Positions 17,927-31,700 of a stretch of DNA of 64,000 nucleotides are shown here, piece after piece. This stretch comes from Bradyrhizobium sp. CSA112. GTDB taxonomy: Bacteria > Pseudomonadota > Alphaproteobacteria > Rhizobiales > Xanthobacteraceae. The stretch lies in contig NZ_JAACFS010000027.1 of assembly GCF_029051645.1 (NCBI RefSeq), forward strand, positions 44,369 through 108,368. Reading direction: 5' to 3'. The notes below the pieces were generated by a model, which worked only from the letters and a program-made list of their open reading frames with translations, had not been told where the DNA came from and ran no database searches. The translations under genes and the position numbers were made by a program. Positions within the stretch are counted from its first letter, which is position 1; each line of letters opens with the position of its first letter.

Positions 17927-18468
17927 CGGAGCCGCCGAGCGTGCACATGCGCGCTGTCCTCGAGTCCGGCTACCGAAGATTCCAGGAACGTCTTCGCCGC
18001 CGCTTGGGCTCCGATGCCCTCGCAACCGAAGTTCTGCACGAGACCTGGCTGCGGGTCGGCCGTATGGGCGACGTCGGGTTGGTGCAGCGCCCGGAATCCT
18101 ATCTCTTCCGCGTGGCGCTCAATGTTGCTGCGGATCGCAGGGAGGCTCACAGCCGCAAGCTGAGTGCGGCCGAAATCGAGACCTTGCGTCACATGATGGA
18201 CGAGGTGCTCGATCCCGAGCGCATCGCCACGGCGCGGGCGGAAATGGCGGCGCTCGAAGGCGCGCTGAATGAATTGACGCCCCGCCGCAAGGCCATCTTC
18301 GTGCTCGCACGCGTTAGCGAAATGAAGCACGAGGACATCGCATTACGGTTTGGGATTTCGGCCCGGATGGTCGAAAAGGAGCTGCTCCATGCGCTGCGCC
18401 ACTGTTCGCAGCGTTTGGACAGAAAGATGATCCGAAGGTTCGGTCCTGGCGCTCAGAAACGGTCTTAA
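17923..18468 (+). CDS. ECF sigma factor, FecI-like (cassette 2)
   Basis: A 181-residue ECF sigma factor. The ATG at 17923 is chosen because it forms an ATGA overlap with the STN stop; a TTG nine codons earlier is unlikely. Region 2 is at about 12 to 75 (YRRFQERLRRRLGSDALATE, VLHETWLRVG, SYLFRVALNVAADRRE). Region 4 is at about 110 to 160 (LNELTPRRKAIFVLARVSEM and a helix-turn-helix IALRFGISARMVEKELLHAL). It resembles the cassette 1 factor in the VLHETWLR motif, the L-T-P-R-R turn and the RRFGP end. The C-terminal RRFGP shared by both suggests they are closer to each other than to generic FecI. The partner is the FecR protein 8 bases downstream. Confidence 0.87.
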   Translation: MTEPPSVHMRAVLESGYRRFQERLRRRLGSDALATEVLHETWLRVGRMGDVGLVQRPESYLFRVALNVAADRREAHSRKLSAAEIETLRHMMDEVLDPERIATARAEMAALEGALNELTPRRKAIFVLARVSEMKHEDIALRFGISARMVEKELLHALRHCSQRLDRKMIRRFGPGAQKRS

Positions 18469-18476
18469 GGGGTGGG

Positions 18477-19460
18477 ATGAGCGAGGACGGGCCGACCATG
18501 AATGCCGATCGCAAGATGCTTGAGCGCGAAGCACAGGAATGGCTGATCCGGCTGACTTCGGGCAGGGCCACGCCTGCCGACGCGCAGGCGCTCAAGCGTT
18601 GGTGTGCCCAAAGTAGAGCACACGCAGAAGCCTTCGCCGAAGCCAATTTGCTGTGGGAGAATCTGGGTCCGGTGGCGCATCGCTTGCCGAACGCGGACGT
18701 CTCGGGCCATGCCAATTCCAATCGACCGTTCGTCGGAAGACGTACGTTCCTGGGCGGAGCCGCAGCGGCATCGATCGCCGCCGTCGGTTACCTGGCGGTG
18801 CGCCCCCCGCTGGATCTGTGGCTGTCGGCTTATGAACTTGCCGCCGACTACCGCACGAAAACCGGGGAACGGCGGCGGATATCGGTTGCGAACGGAGTCT
18901 CGATCGATCTGAACACGCGAAGCAGTCTCAACGTCCGTCAGGAAGGCAACGAAGAGCGACTGGAACTCGTCTCGGGAGAGGCTGCGATCGCGACAGCACA
19001 GAAACTTCCCGTGCCACTCACCATCGCTGCCGCGGGCGGACAGATTCACGCGACCGACGCTCAGTACAATCTTCGGTGTGACGGACCGCGGGCAATCGTG
19101 ACCTGTTATCGTGGTTCGGTCGGTATCGACTATTCGGGACAATCCGTCACCCTGCGCGAAGGGCATCAAATCTCCTATGCGAACGGTGTGCTGGATGCCG
19201 CGGCTACCGTCGATCCAACCGTGGTGATGGCGTGGCGCGAAGGACAACTCGTGTTTCGACAAATGCCCCTGTCACAGGTCGTGTATGAGGTCAACCGGTA
19301 CAGATCGGGACGCATCATCCTGATGAACGAAGCGCTCGGCCGCCGTCTCGTCGAGGCACGGATTCCGCTTGACCAGATTGACGAACTGATCGTCTTGGTC
19401 CGCGAGGCCTATGGCGCGCAGATAACGTTGCTTCCCGGCGGGGTTGTGGTCCTCTCCTGA
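18477..19460 (+). CDS. FecR-type sigma regulator / transmembrane sensor (cassette 2)
   Basis: A 327-residue paralogue of the cassette 1 FecR. The N-terminal sigma-binding domain spans 15 to 70 (REAQEWLIRLTSG, ALKRWCAQSRAHAEAFAE, LLWENLGPV). A twin-arginine GRRTFLGG (87 to 94) leads into the single membrane segment (91 to 108). The periplasmic FecR domain covers about 120 to 245 (ADYRTKTGERRRISV, SIDLNTRSSLNV, SGEAAIA). The C-terminal STN-contact-like domain begins at LVFRQMPLSQVVYEVNRY and ends LLPGGVVVLS. The last residues match the end of the cassette 1 protein (ALPGGIVLLG). It should gate the sigma factor just upstream in response to the STN protein. A gap of 263 bases separates it from the giant gene, enough for a separate promoter. 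Confidence 0.88.
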   Translation: MSEDGPTMNADRKMLEREAQEWLIRLTSGRATPADAQALKRWCAQSRAHAEAFAEANLLWENLGPVAHRLPNADVSGHANSNRPFVGRRTFLGGAAAASIAAVGYLAVRPPLDLWLSAYELAADYRTKTGERRRISVANGVSIDLNTRSSLNVRQEGNEERLELVSGEAAIATAQKLPVPLTIAAAGGQIHATDAQYNLRCDGPRAIVTCYRGSVGIDYSGQSVTLREGHQISYANGVLDAAATVDPTVVMAWREGQLVFRQMPLSQVVYEVNRYRSGRIILMNEALGRRLVEARIPLDQIDELIVLVREAYGAQITLLPGGVVVLS

Positions 19461-19588
19461 ACACGGCCTTGGAGCGCGAGACCTACCGGTTGCCCCATTT
19501 CTCATGAATTTTTTGTGACGCGGTTCAGTCCTTCGGCTCCTTAATCGGTCTTAGGGGCAACAACGAAGGGACGAGGCGTGGATGTATT

Positions 19589-19600
19589 CGCGAATTCGCG
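19589..19600. repeat. 12-bp perfect palindrome before giant gene 2
   Basis: CGCGAATTCGCG sits in the gap between FecR of cassette 2 and the second giant gene, 123 bases before its ATG. It could bind a dimeric regulator. It contains common GC-rich words, so chance is possible. Confidence 0.25.
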
Positions 19601-19723
19601 ACAGGCGATGCTTTGGCGGCTTTCAGGCCGTCAGTGGCGATTGCGGATTCTGGATACAGGCTTCCTAGTCGTTCGATCGACGCCTTTCCGACGATTATTT
19701 CACTAACCGTTCACGGGTGAACT

Positions 19724-22700
19724 ATGTCCGTCCGCATTGCTACCGCTCGCATCAATTCCACTAGTCGCAACGCCCGTCACGCAGCCTTGCTTGTTGGCGT
19801 CAGTGCGGCGGCTCTGTTCCTGGTGAATCCGGCGGCCGTGGCACGTCCATTAGGCGGATCGACGCCGACACCATCCGCGGCGGCAATCGCAGCGGCGCAA
19901 TCGGGTTCACAGGAAGCGGCAAGGGCAGCAAGCAATTCACTGAAGCGCGCGACACTTGCGATCCAGGCGCAGCAGGCGGCACGCGTTGCCGCGCGAGCGG
20001 CACTGAATGCGATGCCCAATATCGTGCCGAATGGTTTGCGGCCTGGTGGCTTGCGGATCGGCGCCGGGGTGATTGGTTCAGATGGAAGCGTCAATACGAA
20101 CCTGTGGCAGGGTGCGAACCTGCCGACCGAGTTCACCGACGGCGATCGGGTTAAGGTTACCGTCGAGCAGAAGCAGCAGAAGGCGATCCTCACCTGGGAC
20201 ACCTTCAATATCGGTGGCAAGACGGATCTGCGTTTCGACCAGCAGGGCAATCGCGGCTGGGTGGCGTTGAACCGCGTGCTCGGCACGGATGCAAAGCCGA
20301 GCCAGATTCTCGGCAACATCAAGGCCGACGGTTCGGTCTATGTCATCAACCAGAACGGCATCATCTTCGGCGGTGCGTCGCAGGTGAATGTCGGTGCGCT
20401 GATCGCCTCGACCGCGAAAATCTCGAACGAACAATTTTTGAGCGGAATCTATTCGACGCAGAGCGGCGCGACATGGACGCCGAGCTTCACCGATGCGGCG
20501 GCGCTCCTCGGCAACGGCACTGGCGGCGGTGTCGTCAAGGTCGAGGCGGGTGCACAGATCGCAACGCACGCGCCGGCGTCGGTGACATCGGGTGGCGGCC
20601 TCGTCCTGCTGATCGGCGGTGAGGTGATCAATGCCGGCTCAATCACGACTCCGAATGGCCAGACTCAGCTTGCGGCCGGCGACGACTTCGTATTGCGACG
20701 CGGCTACGGCACCGAACAGAACATTTCTTCTACTACCCGCGGCAACGAGATCGCACCGTTGTTCAATGCTGGGAGCTTCGCCGGGCTTGTCAGCAACGAC
20801 GGTATCATCTTCAGCGCGCAGGGCGATATTACCTTGGCCGGAAGAACGATCGAGCAGAGTGGCGTGCTCGTCGCTTCCACGTCCGTCAACACGCGCGGGA
20901 CGATTCATCTTCTCAATTCGGGGACCGATACGCTTGGCAGCGTCACGCTCGGTGCCAATAGTGTCACCATCATCATCCCCGAATTCGAGAGCGAGGAGAC
21001 CGCGCTCAACTCCCAGCGCGATGCGCTGATCGAAGCTTCTCAAGAAGCCAACCTGCAGCGCGCCGCGGCGGCGGGTGGCCCCTTCAACAATCTGTCGCTC
21101 TTGGCCGACCGGCTCGACCAATCGCGCATCGAGATAGTCACCGGCGGCAATGTGATCTTCAAGGGTGGTGCGACGTCGGAGACCGGTTCGCTCACCACCG
21201 CGCAGGGCGGTCAGGTTGCGGTGTCGGCTGGCGGGCGCATCTTCACCGAGAGCGGATCGACCATCGATGTGTCGGGCGTGCGCGACGTCGTGCTGGCGAT
21301 GTCGGCTAACAACATCCTGGTCAATATCCAGGGCAACGAACTGCGCGATTCGCCACAGAACCGGGACACTAATTACCTGAAGAACGCAGATGTCTGGGTC
21401 GATCTGCGCGATCTCATTTTCGTGCCATCAGGCACCGGTGGGTATGACGGCGACCGCTATTACACGCCCGGCGGGCTGCTCGAAGTTGGCGGCTATCTCG
21501 CCAATACCGCGCACAAGATCGGTGAATGGACCGCGGTGGGCGGTACGATCACGCTATCGGCGCCGGAGGTGATTGCGCAGGCGGGATCGGTGTTCGACAT
21601 ATCCGGCGGTTCGATCCGCTACGAAGGCGGCTATATCCGCACATCTAACTTCCTCGGCGAGGACGGGCGGACCTACAACATCAACAACGCTCGCGCAGAC
21701 ATGACCTTTTACGGGCTCGGGCAAGGGTTTGTGCGCAAGAGCGAGCGCTGGGGCATCACCGAGGTCTGGATGAGCCCGTTTGGGCGGGGTTCTGTCAGCA
21801 CCCGCTGGGAGCCGGGCTACGTGGTCGGCCGTGACGCCGGCTCTCTAATCCTCTCCACGCCGACCGCTATCTTCGAGGGCAGTATTGTCGCCGACGTCAT
21901 CCAGGGCGAGCGCCAAGTCGATGCGCCCCCTACCGGCATCTATGACGGTTATAAGGTCGGCCAGAACACCGTTGCCCAAGCCGGAACGCTGGCACTCGGG
22001 CAATATGGCGCGCTTGGACGGATCGGGGCCTATACGAGCGACGTGCGAATCGGCGATGTGGCCAATATCACCGAAAGTCTCGATGCGTCCGCGATCGTAC
22101 CCTCGGCCCGAACCGGCACGCTCTGGCTCGATGCATCTCATCTCAACGAGCAGAAACTCGGCGGGCTGACGCTCGCCACGCACGACACGATCGCGATTAA
22201 CAATGACCTGACCCTTGCGGAAGGGGGCGCGCTCGAGCTCGTCGCGCCCGTCATCGACATTAAAGCCAACGTGACGGCCCCTAGCGGCTCGGTCACGGCG
22301 AGCAATCAATTGACGACGCGCGAGCTTCAAGGAGCGTTGGTCTTCACGCGGACGACCGACCTGTCGAAGGACGGCTTGGCGAGCGTGATGCTGCGCAGCG
22401 GCGCCACGATCGATACAAGCGGCGTGTGGACCAATGCGCTCCTCGATCGGAGCAATATGCGCGGCCTCGCCTTCGTTGACGGTGGCGATGTCGTGCTGCG
22501 ATCGACCGGCAATGTGACGCTGGAGGCCGGATCGCGGATCGACACCTTCTCCGGCGGTGCCATTCTTGCCGGCGGCAAAACACGTGGTGGCAAGGGCGGA
22601 GACCTGTCCCTGCTTGCCGGATTCAACGGTGGTCGCGGCAACCTGACGCTGAACGGGGCAATCGCCGGCTACGGCGTCGAAGGCGGCGGCGCGCTGTCTC

Positions 22701-25700
22701 TCTCCACCGCAAGCCTCGTTGTGATCGGCGATGCGAGCTATGAGATCGGCGACACATTGCCCGCCGGCAGCGTCACGCCGGCGGACGTGACGTTGACAGA
22801 AGCCTTGTTCATTCCGGCGGGGACGCCGCTTCCTGCTACCTACAACCAGACCGTCACCACGATCGCGGTGGGCGCGACTCTGCCCACCGACGTGCCCTTT
22901 ATCACGACAACGGTCGCTGCTGAGTGGGTGGTGCCCGCCGGTGCAGTCAGCATCGCGTACGTAAGGCCCGGAACGTCGGCCGTGGTAGCGGCGCCGCCCG
23001 GCACCGTCATCCCTGCCGGCTCGACGGTGCGTGGATATAGCACGCAAACACCTGTCCTGCCCGGCGGCTATGTGCTGCCCGCCAACGCCTTTCCAACGGG
23101 GCTGAGGCTGACCACGCCGCAAGTCATGACCTACATGCCGGGGACGCCTGCGCCGGTGGACGTGACCATCGCGGCCGGCACGATGATCCGGGCCGGAACG
23201 CTTCTGCCGGCGGAAGCCCGGATCGAGCCGCTAGCGACGCTTCATGTCGCCAATGATCTTCTGAGCCGCGGATTCTCCAAATACTCAATCAACGGGCAGC
23301 GCGGCTTGCTCGTGGCGTCGGGCGCCGCGGTTGCGCCGGTGATGCCGGTCTATCGGTTTACCGCCGACGCCTACGGCACACCGAACGGCAGCAACGTGTT
23401 CAGCCTCTGGCTGCCCGAGATCTACACGCCGGATCCCGTCAACGGGACGCTCACCCAGCGCGGTGGGGTCAATCTTGAATTGCTGTCGGGCAGCAGTGTG
23501 GGCATGAACGCCAGCGCGCTCTCGGGCGGAGGCGTGACGATCGCGGAGGGCGCGTCGATCACCGTCGATCCCGGCCGAAAGGTCAGCATCGCCAGCGGCG
23601 GGCAGATCACCATCGACGGCACGATCACCGCCCATGGCGGCGAGATCACCGTCCTGAATACCAACTGGTTCAGCAATAAGGACGTCGGCGGGCTTTCGGT
23701 CTGGATCGGCGAGCATGCACGGCTCGACGCCTCGGCGCGGGCGGTCACCGCGGTCGATATCCGGGGGCAGCTCTATGGCGTGGTGCCGGACGGCGGCAAG
23801 GTCGTTCTCGGCAGCCTCGGTGGAGAGGACACGGCGGACGCCAATGCCTATCTTTCCTCCGACGCCTATGTCGTGGTGCGCGAGGGCGCGGTGATCGACG
23901 TCTCGGGCGCCAGCGCGCCGCTCGACGTCATCTCCTTCGGTGCGGCCGGGCAGAGCACGTCCGTGCGCCGCACAGTCGCCAGCAATGGCGGTAGCATCGT
24001 CCTGGATTCCTATCAGGGCATCTACAATGATGGCACGCTGCTTGCCCATGCCGGTGGTGCCGGCGCCTCGGGCGGTACGCTGACGATCAATTTCGAAGCG
24101 CCGATCTACGGCTATGCGCCGGGCGACATCGTGCCTTCGCGCCTGCAGGCGGGCCGGGCGCTGCGTATCTCCCAGACAAGGCAGCCGAGCGCATTGCCGG
24201 CCGGTCTCAAGGCTGGCGCGGCCCATGACGGCCTCAGGCCCGGTTATGCGAGCCTGAGTGACGAACAGGTCGCGGAAGGCGGCTTCGACAATCTCTCACT
24301 GTTCGCACGCACGGCCATCGTGTTCGAAGGTGACGTGAATCTCACTGCCGGCCGCAGCATCGCGCTGCGCACGTCGGGCCTTTACAATTCCGTCGAGGGT
24401 GCCAACGCGACGGTGTCCGCGCCATATGTCATGCTGGACGGACAGTTCCTGCGGCAGGCTGGACAGTTCAGCGTGCTTCCCTCGATCCTGCCGGTCTATC
24501 CAACGACGGGGACACTGACCGTTCATGGCGGGCTGATTGATATCGTCAACCGCATGAACGCGCATGTCGCAAAGCTCACGCTCGACAGCGACACCGATCT
24601 GCGCTTCCTGGCCTATAACCGGACGCCGACCAGCGGTGCGGCCGGTGATACGACGGCACTCGGCGTGACCGGAGATCTCGATCTGATCGCGCGGCGCATC
24701 TATCCCACGACGGGTGCCAAGGTCCAACTCTATGCCGGCGCCGCGATCGATGTGAACGGCGCGCCGCCGTTTGTCTCCGGCGCCGTGAATACCAGCACGA
24801 TCACGATCGGACGCCACGACGATGCGCCAGTCGCGGCGCCATATTCCGTCTTCGGCTCGCTCAACCTGACGGCCGGGACGATCCGGCAGGGCGGCAATCT
24901 GCTCGCCCCGCTCGGCGCGATCTCGCTTGCCGCAGATGACACCCAGACGGTGACGCGAGGTCTCGTCGAATTCCTGCCGGGCAGCCTGACCTCGGTCAGC
25001 GCCAAGGGGCTGGTCATACCCTATGGCGGTACTGTGGACGGCGTCAGCTTCACCGTCGATGGCAGCGAGCCGGTGCCTTACGACCTGCTCACCGGAACGA
25101 TCGTAAAGGATGCGGACGGCAATATTCTCAACAACAGCCGCAGCGGACGCCTCGGCATCACCGTAACGGGCACCAATGTGGTGAGTCATACGGGCTCGGT
25201 GCTCGACCTCTCCGGCGGCGGCACGCTGGCGGGCGCGGCCTTCGTCTCCGGCCGCGGCGGCTCGGTCGACGCGCTGGTCAACGCGCTCGCCGACGCCAAT
25301 CCCGGCTATAGCTTCAGCAAGTCCGGGAACCCCGTCTACGCCATCGTGCCGGGCGCCGGCATCGCGCCGCCTGCCGGCGGCTATTCGACGGCCTGGACCG
25401 GCGCGGCGCCGGGCATCGGCGAGCAGATCACGATCCCGGCCGGCGTGCCGGGCCTGCCGGCTGGCACCTACACGCTGCTGCCGGCAAACTACGCGCTGTT
25501 GCCCGGCGGCTATCGTATCGAGCTCGGCGCGCGCGGGACGACAGGATTTGCCGCAGCTCAGTCGATGCCGAACGGTTCCTATATGACGAGCGCGACGCGC
25601 GGCGTCGCCAACACTTCGATCAGCGACGCGCTGCTGACCCGCGCCATCGTCACGCCCGGCGCGACTTTGCGCACTTATTCGCAATACAACGAGCAGGGCT

Positions 25701-28700
25701 ACGAGGCTTTCCAGCTCGCGCAGGCGGCGACCTTCGGCGTGGCCCGCCCGTTGATGGCGGTCGACGGCAAGTTCCTGACCTTCAATCTTTCGACATTGGA
25801 TGCGGGCAGCGCGCCGCGCGTGGAATCGGCGCTCATCTTCGACGGCTTCGCCGATTTCACACCTGGCAAGGGCGGGTATGGCGGCACCCTGGGGGTCTCC
25901 GGCGGCGGCGGCGCCAAACGTTCATACGACACCGACATGGTGATCACCGGAGCGGGCAGCACGACGGTCCGCAGCAGCAGCGTCACGACAATTGCCGCCT
26001 CCGAAATCGCCGATGTCGGGGCGCCCAACCTCTATGTCGGCTCCGCGCCTGGGACCAAGTATAGCGCCGGAAGTCCTGTCTTCGAACTCACTCTCAACGA
26101 TGGCCTTGTCCGCTCGCTTACCCTGGAAAGCGGGGTTGTGCTGACGGGTTCGCAGGTCATCCTTGCCGCTCAGGACGGCGGCATCACGGTGAAGTCCGGT
26201 GCGTCGGTCAATACGCTCGGCCATGGCTTGACGGCGCCGGACACGGTCGCCACCGGCATTCTGTTCAGCGCGCCGGCGCTGCTCGTGGTCTCTAACGGCT
26301 CGATCTCTCTCGAACCGTATCGGCTCAACACGACGTCGAGGATCACGCTCGAGGACGGCTCCTCACTCTACAGCGAAGGCTCGATCGCCTTCACCGCCGG
26401 GCAGGGGGTCGTCATGCAAGACGGCGCCCGTTTCGGCACGCGCGACCTCGAACTGGCGCTGCCTTACATCAATATCGGCACGGCGGAGCAGCTTGCGGCC
26501 GCGGCGGCCGCCGGCATCCTGCCGGGCGGGCTGTCGCTCGACCAGGCGCTGCTCGACAGGCTGGTGCAGGGCGATCCGGCAACCGGCGCGCCGGGCATGA
26601 AGAATCTCATTCTGGCGGCTGGAAACTCGGTCAATTTCTATGGTTCCGTGAACCTCTCCACGCTCGATGAGAACGGCAAGTCGGTCCTCGAAAGTTTCGT
26701 GCTGAGCACGCCCGCGATCTACGGCCACGGCAGCGCCAATGACAGCGTCACGCTGACCACCGACCGGCTGGTCTGGTCGAGCCGTTCGCTGCGGACGGGC
26801 TCGACCGGGACGGGCCAGCCGATCTATTCTCCCGCCGCGCCCGGCGCGATCATCGCCAACGGGCCGGGCACCGGCCATGGCGTATTCAATGTCGACGCGC
26901 GCGAGATCGCCTTCGGCTATCTTGAGCACGCGCGGCCGCTCAACACGGTCCAGTTCAACCGGCTTATGCTCGGCTTCGAGACCGTCAATCTCAACGCCTC
27001 GCAGCGCATCACGTCGAACAACATCAACACGTTCGCGGTTTGGCAAACCGGGGCGAATCCGACATCGTCCTTCGATGCCGCCACCTACAGGGGTGAGCAG
27101 GCCACGCTGAACCTCGTCACGCCATTGCTCACCGCCGATAGCGCATCGACGCTGTCGATCTATGCCGGCGGCGCGCTACGCGTCGTCGCGCCGCAGGGCG
27201 CGCCCGCCGGCATCGCTTCGGTTGACACGCTCGGCGCCACCATCAATCTCGCCTCCGTCCAGGGTTCGGTCCTACTCGACACGGCGGTCGGGTTGCCCTC
27301 CGGCAAGTTAAAGGTGACTGCGGACCAGACCATTGAGATGGGTGACGGGGCGCGCATCGATTTGGCCGGCCGCGCCATCCCCTTCAAGGACGTGACCAAA
27401 TATTCGTGGGGCGGCGACGTCATCCTGGAAAGCGCGCATAGCAGCATCGTCGTCCATAATGGCGCGACGTTCGATGTTTCCGCGGTGAACAACCATGCCG
27501 GCTCGATCACGCTGTCGGCCACAGACGGAGCCACCGGTGGCGGCATCGTCTTCGTCAATCAGGACGGCACGCCGCTGTCCTCCCTCGACGGCATCTTCAA
27601 GGGCTCGTCAACCACAGGATACGAGAGCGGCTCATTCAAGCTCGGCGCGCACTTCGTCGGCCCGACAGGCACCCAGAGCGAAAACTTCGCCCGTATCAAC
27701 ACCGCCCTGAACGCCGGCGGGTTCTTCCAGACGCGCGAATTCGCCTTCAAGCAGGGCGATCTCGCCATCGGCAATGAGGTAAAGGCGCGCAATGTTGTCA
27801 TTTCGGTGGATAATGGCAGCCTGACCGTCAACGGCCGGATCGACGCCAGCGGCGCCGCACCGGGCTCCATCCGGCTCTCGGCCAAGAACGGTCTGACGCT
27901 CGCGTCCACTGCCGTGCTCGACGTGCATGGCACCGAGCTGCAGACCGACAGCGACGGCGTCGCCATCGAGGCGAAGAACCGCGGTCGCATCGAGCTGACC
28001 GCGACGACGGGGTGGCTGCGGCTCAACGAAGGCGCGACTTTGGATCTGAGGTCGCCGGACGGCGCGGCTCGCGGCAAGATCGTGCTCAATGCCCGCCGCA
28101 CGAGCGAGACAGGCGGAGACGCGCAGATCGATGCCGCAAGTCCGCTGAACATCCAAGGCACGGCGGAGATCGCGCTGAACGCCTTCTGGAGCTATTCGCC
28201 GACCGACGCCGACGGCAGCATCGTGCAAGACAACGGTAGCTCGAACCCGGTGGGTGCGGACGGGGTGGTCGGCCTCAATCAGATCGGTGCGCGCAACGCT
28301 CAGTTCATCAACGCGGCGCTGGCCAATTCCGGTCTCGCCGCCCGCACCGCCGGCCTGTCGGCTTACGGTGACGCCTATCATCTGCGGCCGGGCGTCGAGA
28401 TCGACGGCCGTTCGTCGTCGAACGGCAACCTCACGGTCAAGGGCAATCTTGATCTTGCGAGCCTGCGCACATCGGACGAGACCTACAGCGCCACGGAATC
28501 GGGCTCGCTCGTCATCCGCGCGCCCGGCAACCTCACCGTGAACGGCAGCATCACGGACGGCTTCGGCAATCCGGTCGCGAATCCGAACGACATAAAGAAT
28601 ATCAACGAGACGCTGACCAGCCCCCGGACGCTGACCGAGGCCATCACCTCCGGCGCATCGACCATTCCGCTCACGGAGACGGTGACCTTCGACTTCATCG

Positions 28701-31700
28701 CAGGAACGGGCAATTCCGTTCAGCGCGGCGGTGTCGCGATCCCGTTCGAGTACACGGGTGCGGGCCTGACCGTTCGCGCCGATATGGTGCCCGACGGCAC
28801 CTGGACGTTGACCGGGTCGATCAAGCTTGTCGCCAACCTGCAGCTTCCCACATCGGTTCCGGACCGCACCGTCGTGGTGCCGGGTCCGGGCGGAACGACG
28901 ACATACCGCGTGGGTGACTTCATACCGGCGGGCACCATCCTGCCGGTCGGGACCAAAATCAATATCGGTTTTCTCAATGGTAATTCCACCAACTTTATCC
29001 TTCCGATCAATACGGTCTACGGCGCCGGAACCACGCTTCCGCGAACGAACGCCACCACTGTAGGCACGCATACGATCGGGGTCGGCACGGTCATTCCGAA
29101 GAATATAAACCTCGCCGCCGTCATGGGTGGCGACAAGGTCACGCTGCAGGCCGGCCAGACGCTGCCGGTCGATACCCTCCTGCCTGCGGGAATGAAGCTC
29201 ATCGCGGTGTTGCCCATCACCAATCATGCGCGAGCGCCGATGCTGGCGCCGGGCAGCCAGTCCTGGTCGATCCGCCTCGTCAGCGGCGCCGACAGCGCCA
29301 GCGCGGACACAAGCGCGGTGCAATCGCTCTCAGTGATCGGGGTGGGCGGCAACATGCTGCTCTCCAACTCCCTCATCAACGCGGCCGGCAACGTTCTGCC
29401 GAGCGTGATCCGTACCGGCACCGGCGATCTCGATCTTATCGCCGGGCGTGATCTCACGCAGGACACCTCCTTCGGCATCTACACCGCCGGCACCCAGATC
29501 GATGCCGGCGGCGCCTATTCCGGCGTCACCTCGCAGAGCGGCTATTTCACTGAAGGTGCCGGCGATCTGACCATCACGGCCGGACGCAATCTCACGGGCT
29601 CTCTCCAACTGAACGATGTTGCGGGTGCGGGCCTGAACAGTTACTCGGTCGGCAACTGGCTGGTGCGCCAGGGCGACGCCGCGACGCCGGCGGCCTGGGG
29701 CATCCGCTTCGGGGCCTATGGCGGGCCCAGGGCCGACATCTTCTATGGCTTCTCCGGCTTCGGCACTCTGGGCGGCGGCAATCTGGCGGTCGACGTCGGC
29801 GGCGATGCCGGCGTGCTCGGCGCGATCGACAATCCCGGCAGCACGACTCGGGCCAGCACCGGCCTCGTCTTCGCCGTGGGCGGAAGCGGCCGCGTGACCT
29901 CCGTGACGAAGACGCCGGACGGCGTCGTGACCGGTGGCACGTTGCTGCAGACCGGCGGCGGCGACCTCTCCGTCGATATCGGCGGCCGGCTCAACCCGTC
30001 CACCATATCCACTGCCAACGACGATCTCAACGGCTCCTTCACCAATCTGCGCGGCGACATCGCCGTCAAGGCCGGCGCCATCGGCTCGGCCCTGCTGGCC
30101 TACGGCGTCGGCGCACCGAACGATCCGCGGGCCGTCGATCTCTATCGGGCGACGATGCTGCAGACTGATGGCGGCGTCGGCGGGCCTGTGGTCGTCATCG
30201 GCGACGGATCGGCCAGCCTGCAGGCGCGCGGCGATCTTGTCTTCGGCGGCGCTGGCGATCCGGGCATGATCTATCCCAGCGGCATCTCCGTCATCGGCCC
30301 GGCCTTCTCGCTGTGGCGCTCGGACACCGCGATCACGCTGCTCTCCGCCGGCGGCAACATGGTGCCGCTGAACCTTTCGGGCTCCTCCGCCCAGAACGAG
30401 CTCTGGACCAGCGAGGACACCAGCGCGAACCGCGCCATGCTGCCGCCGATCTTCGAGGCGGTCGCGGCGCAGGGCAGCCTGTACTGGGCGGGTAGGTCGC
30501 GGATCGAGCTCGCGCCCTCCCGCGAGGGCTATCTGGAGCTTCTGGCGGGAGACTCGATCCACGCGGCCGCTTTCGGCATCGGGTCCGCCGGCACTAACGC
30601 ATCCGTGCCGGCGGCCTGGATTGTATCGGGCGCGCTGACGGATCCCAACTCGATCCCCAATCCGTTCCGGCCGGGAACGAGCAGCTCCTATTTCCAGTTC
30701 CAGCCGGACACCGTCACCACCAATCTGCACGAAGGCGACGACAAGCTCATTCGCGTCTATGCGCTCACCGGCGACATCGTCAATTTCACGCTCGGCGATC
30801 CCACGCCGCAATATGTGAACGGCGAATATCTGCCGCGTTATCGCGCGGCCATGCCGGCCCGCATCTATGCCGGGCGCGACATCGTCAATTTCGGCAAGAA
30901 CGCCTATCGCAGTTCGGACTCGAAACTTCAGGATACGCCAAGCCTGATCCTGAACAACGACGCGACCGATGTCTCGATCATCGAGGCCGGCCGCGACATC
31001 CTCTACGCGCAGGTGCAGGTCGCCGGTCCCGGCTCGCTCGAAGTCGTCGCCGGGCGCAACCTCTATCTTGGCGACAAGGGCTCGATTGTCTCCATAGGCC
31101 CTGTGGCTGCGGGCGACAGCCGTCCCGGCGCCTCGATTCTGATGCAGGCCGGCGCCGGTGCGGCTGGGCCGAACTATGCGGCGCTGCACGTCTATCTCGA
31201 TCCGGCCAATCTCGCGGTGACCGGCACGCCGCTCGCCGATCAGCCGGGCAAGGTCGCCAAGACCTACGAGCAGGAATTGAGGACCTGGTTGAAAGAGCGT
31301 TTCGGCTATGACGCGGCGAGCGATGAAGACAGGCGCGCCTATTTCGCAACGCTCGCGCCGGAGCAGCAGCGCATCTTCTTGCGCGGCGTCTATTTCGCCG
31401 AGCTGAAGGCAGGCGGGCGCGAATACAACGATCCCGCGAGTAGCCGCTTCGGCTCCTATCTCCGCGGCCGCGACGCCATCGCCGCGCTGTTCCCCGACGA
31501 GCCGGCCTATGACGGCAATATCACCATATTCGGTGGCTCCGGCGTGCGCACCGAATTCGGCGGCGACATCCAGATGTTGACGCCGGGCGGTCAGCAGGTG
31601 GTCGGCCTCGAAGGCGTCGTGCCTCCCGCGAGCGCCGGCATCGTCACCCAGGGCGCGGGCAACATCCAGATGTACTCCAAGGGCTCGATCCTGCTCGGCC

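Noticed and set aside
27632..29323. Long minus-strand frame (563 codons) inside giant gene 2
   Set aside because: Same reason: antisense shadow of the haemagglutinin repeats with no recognisable product.
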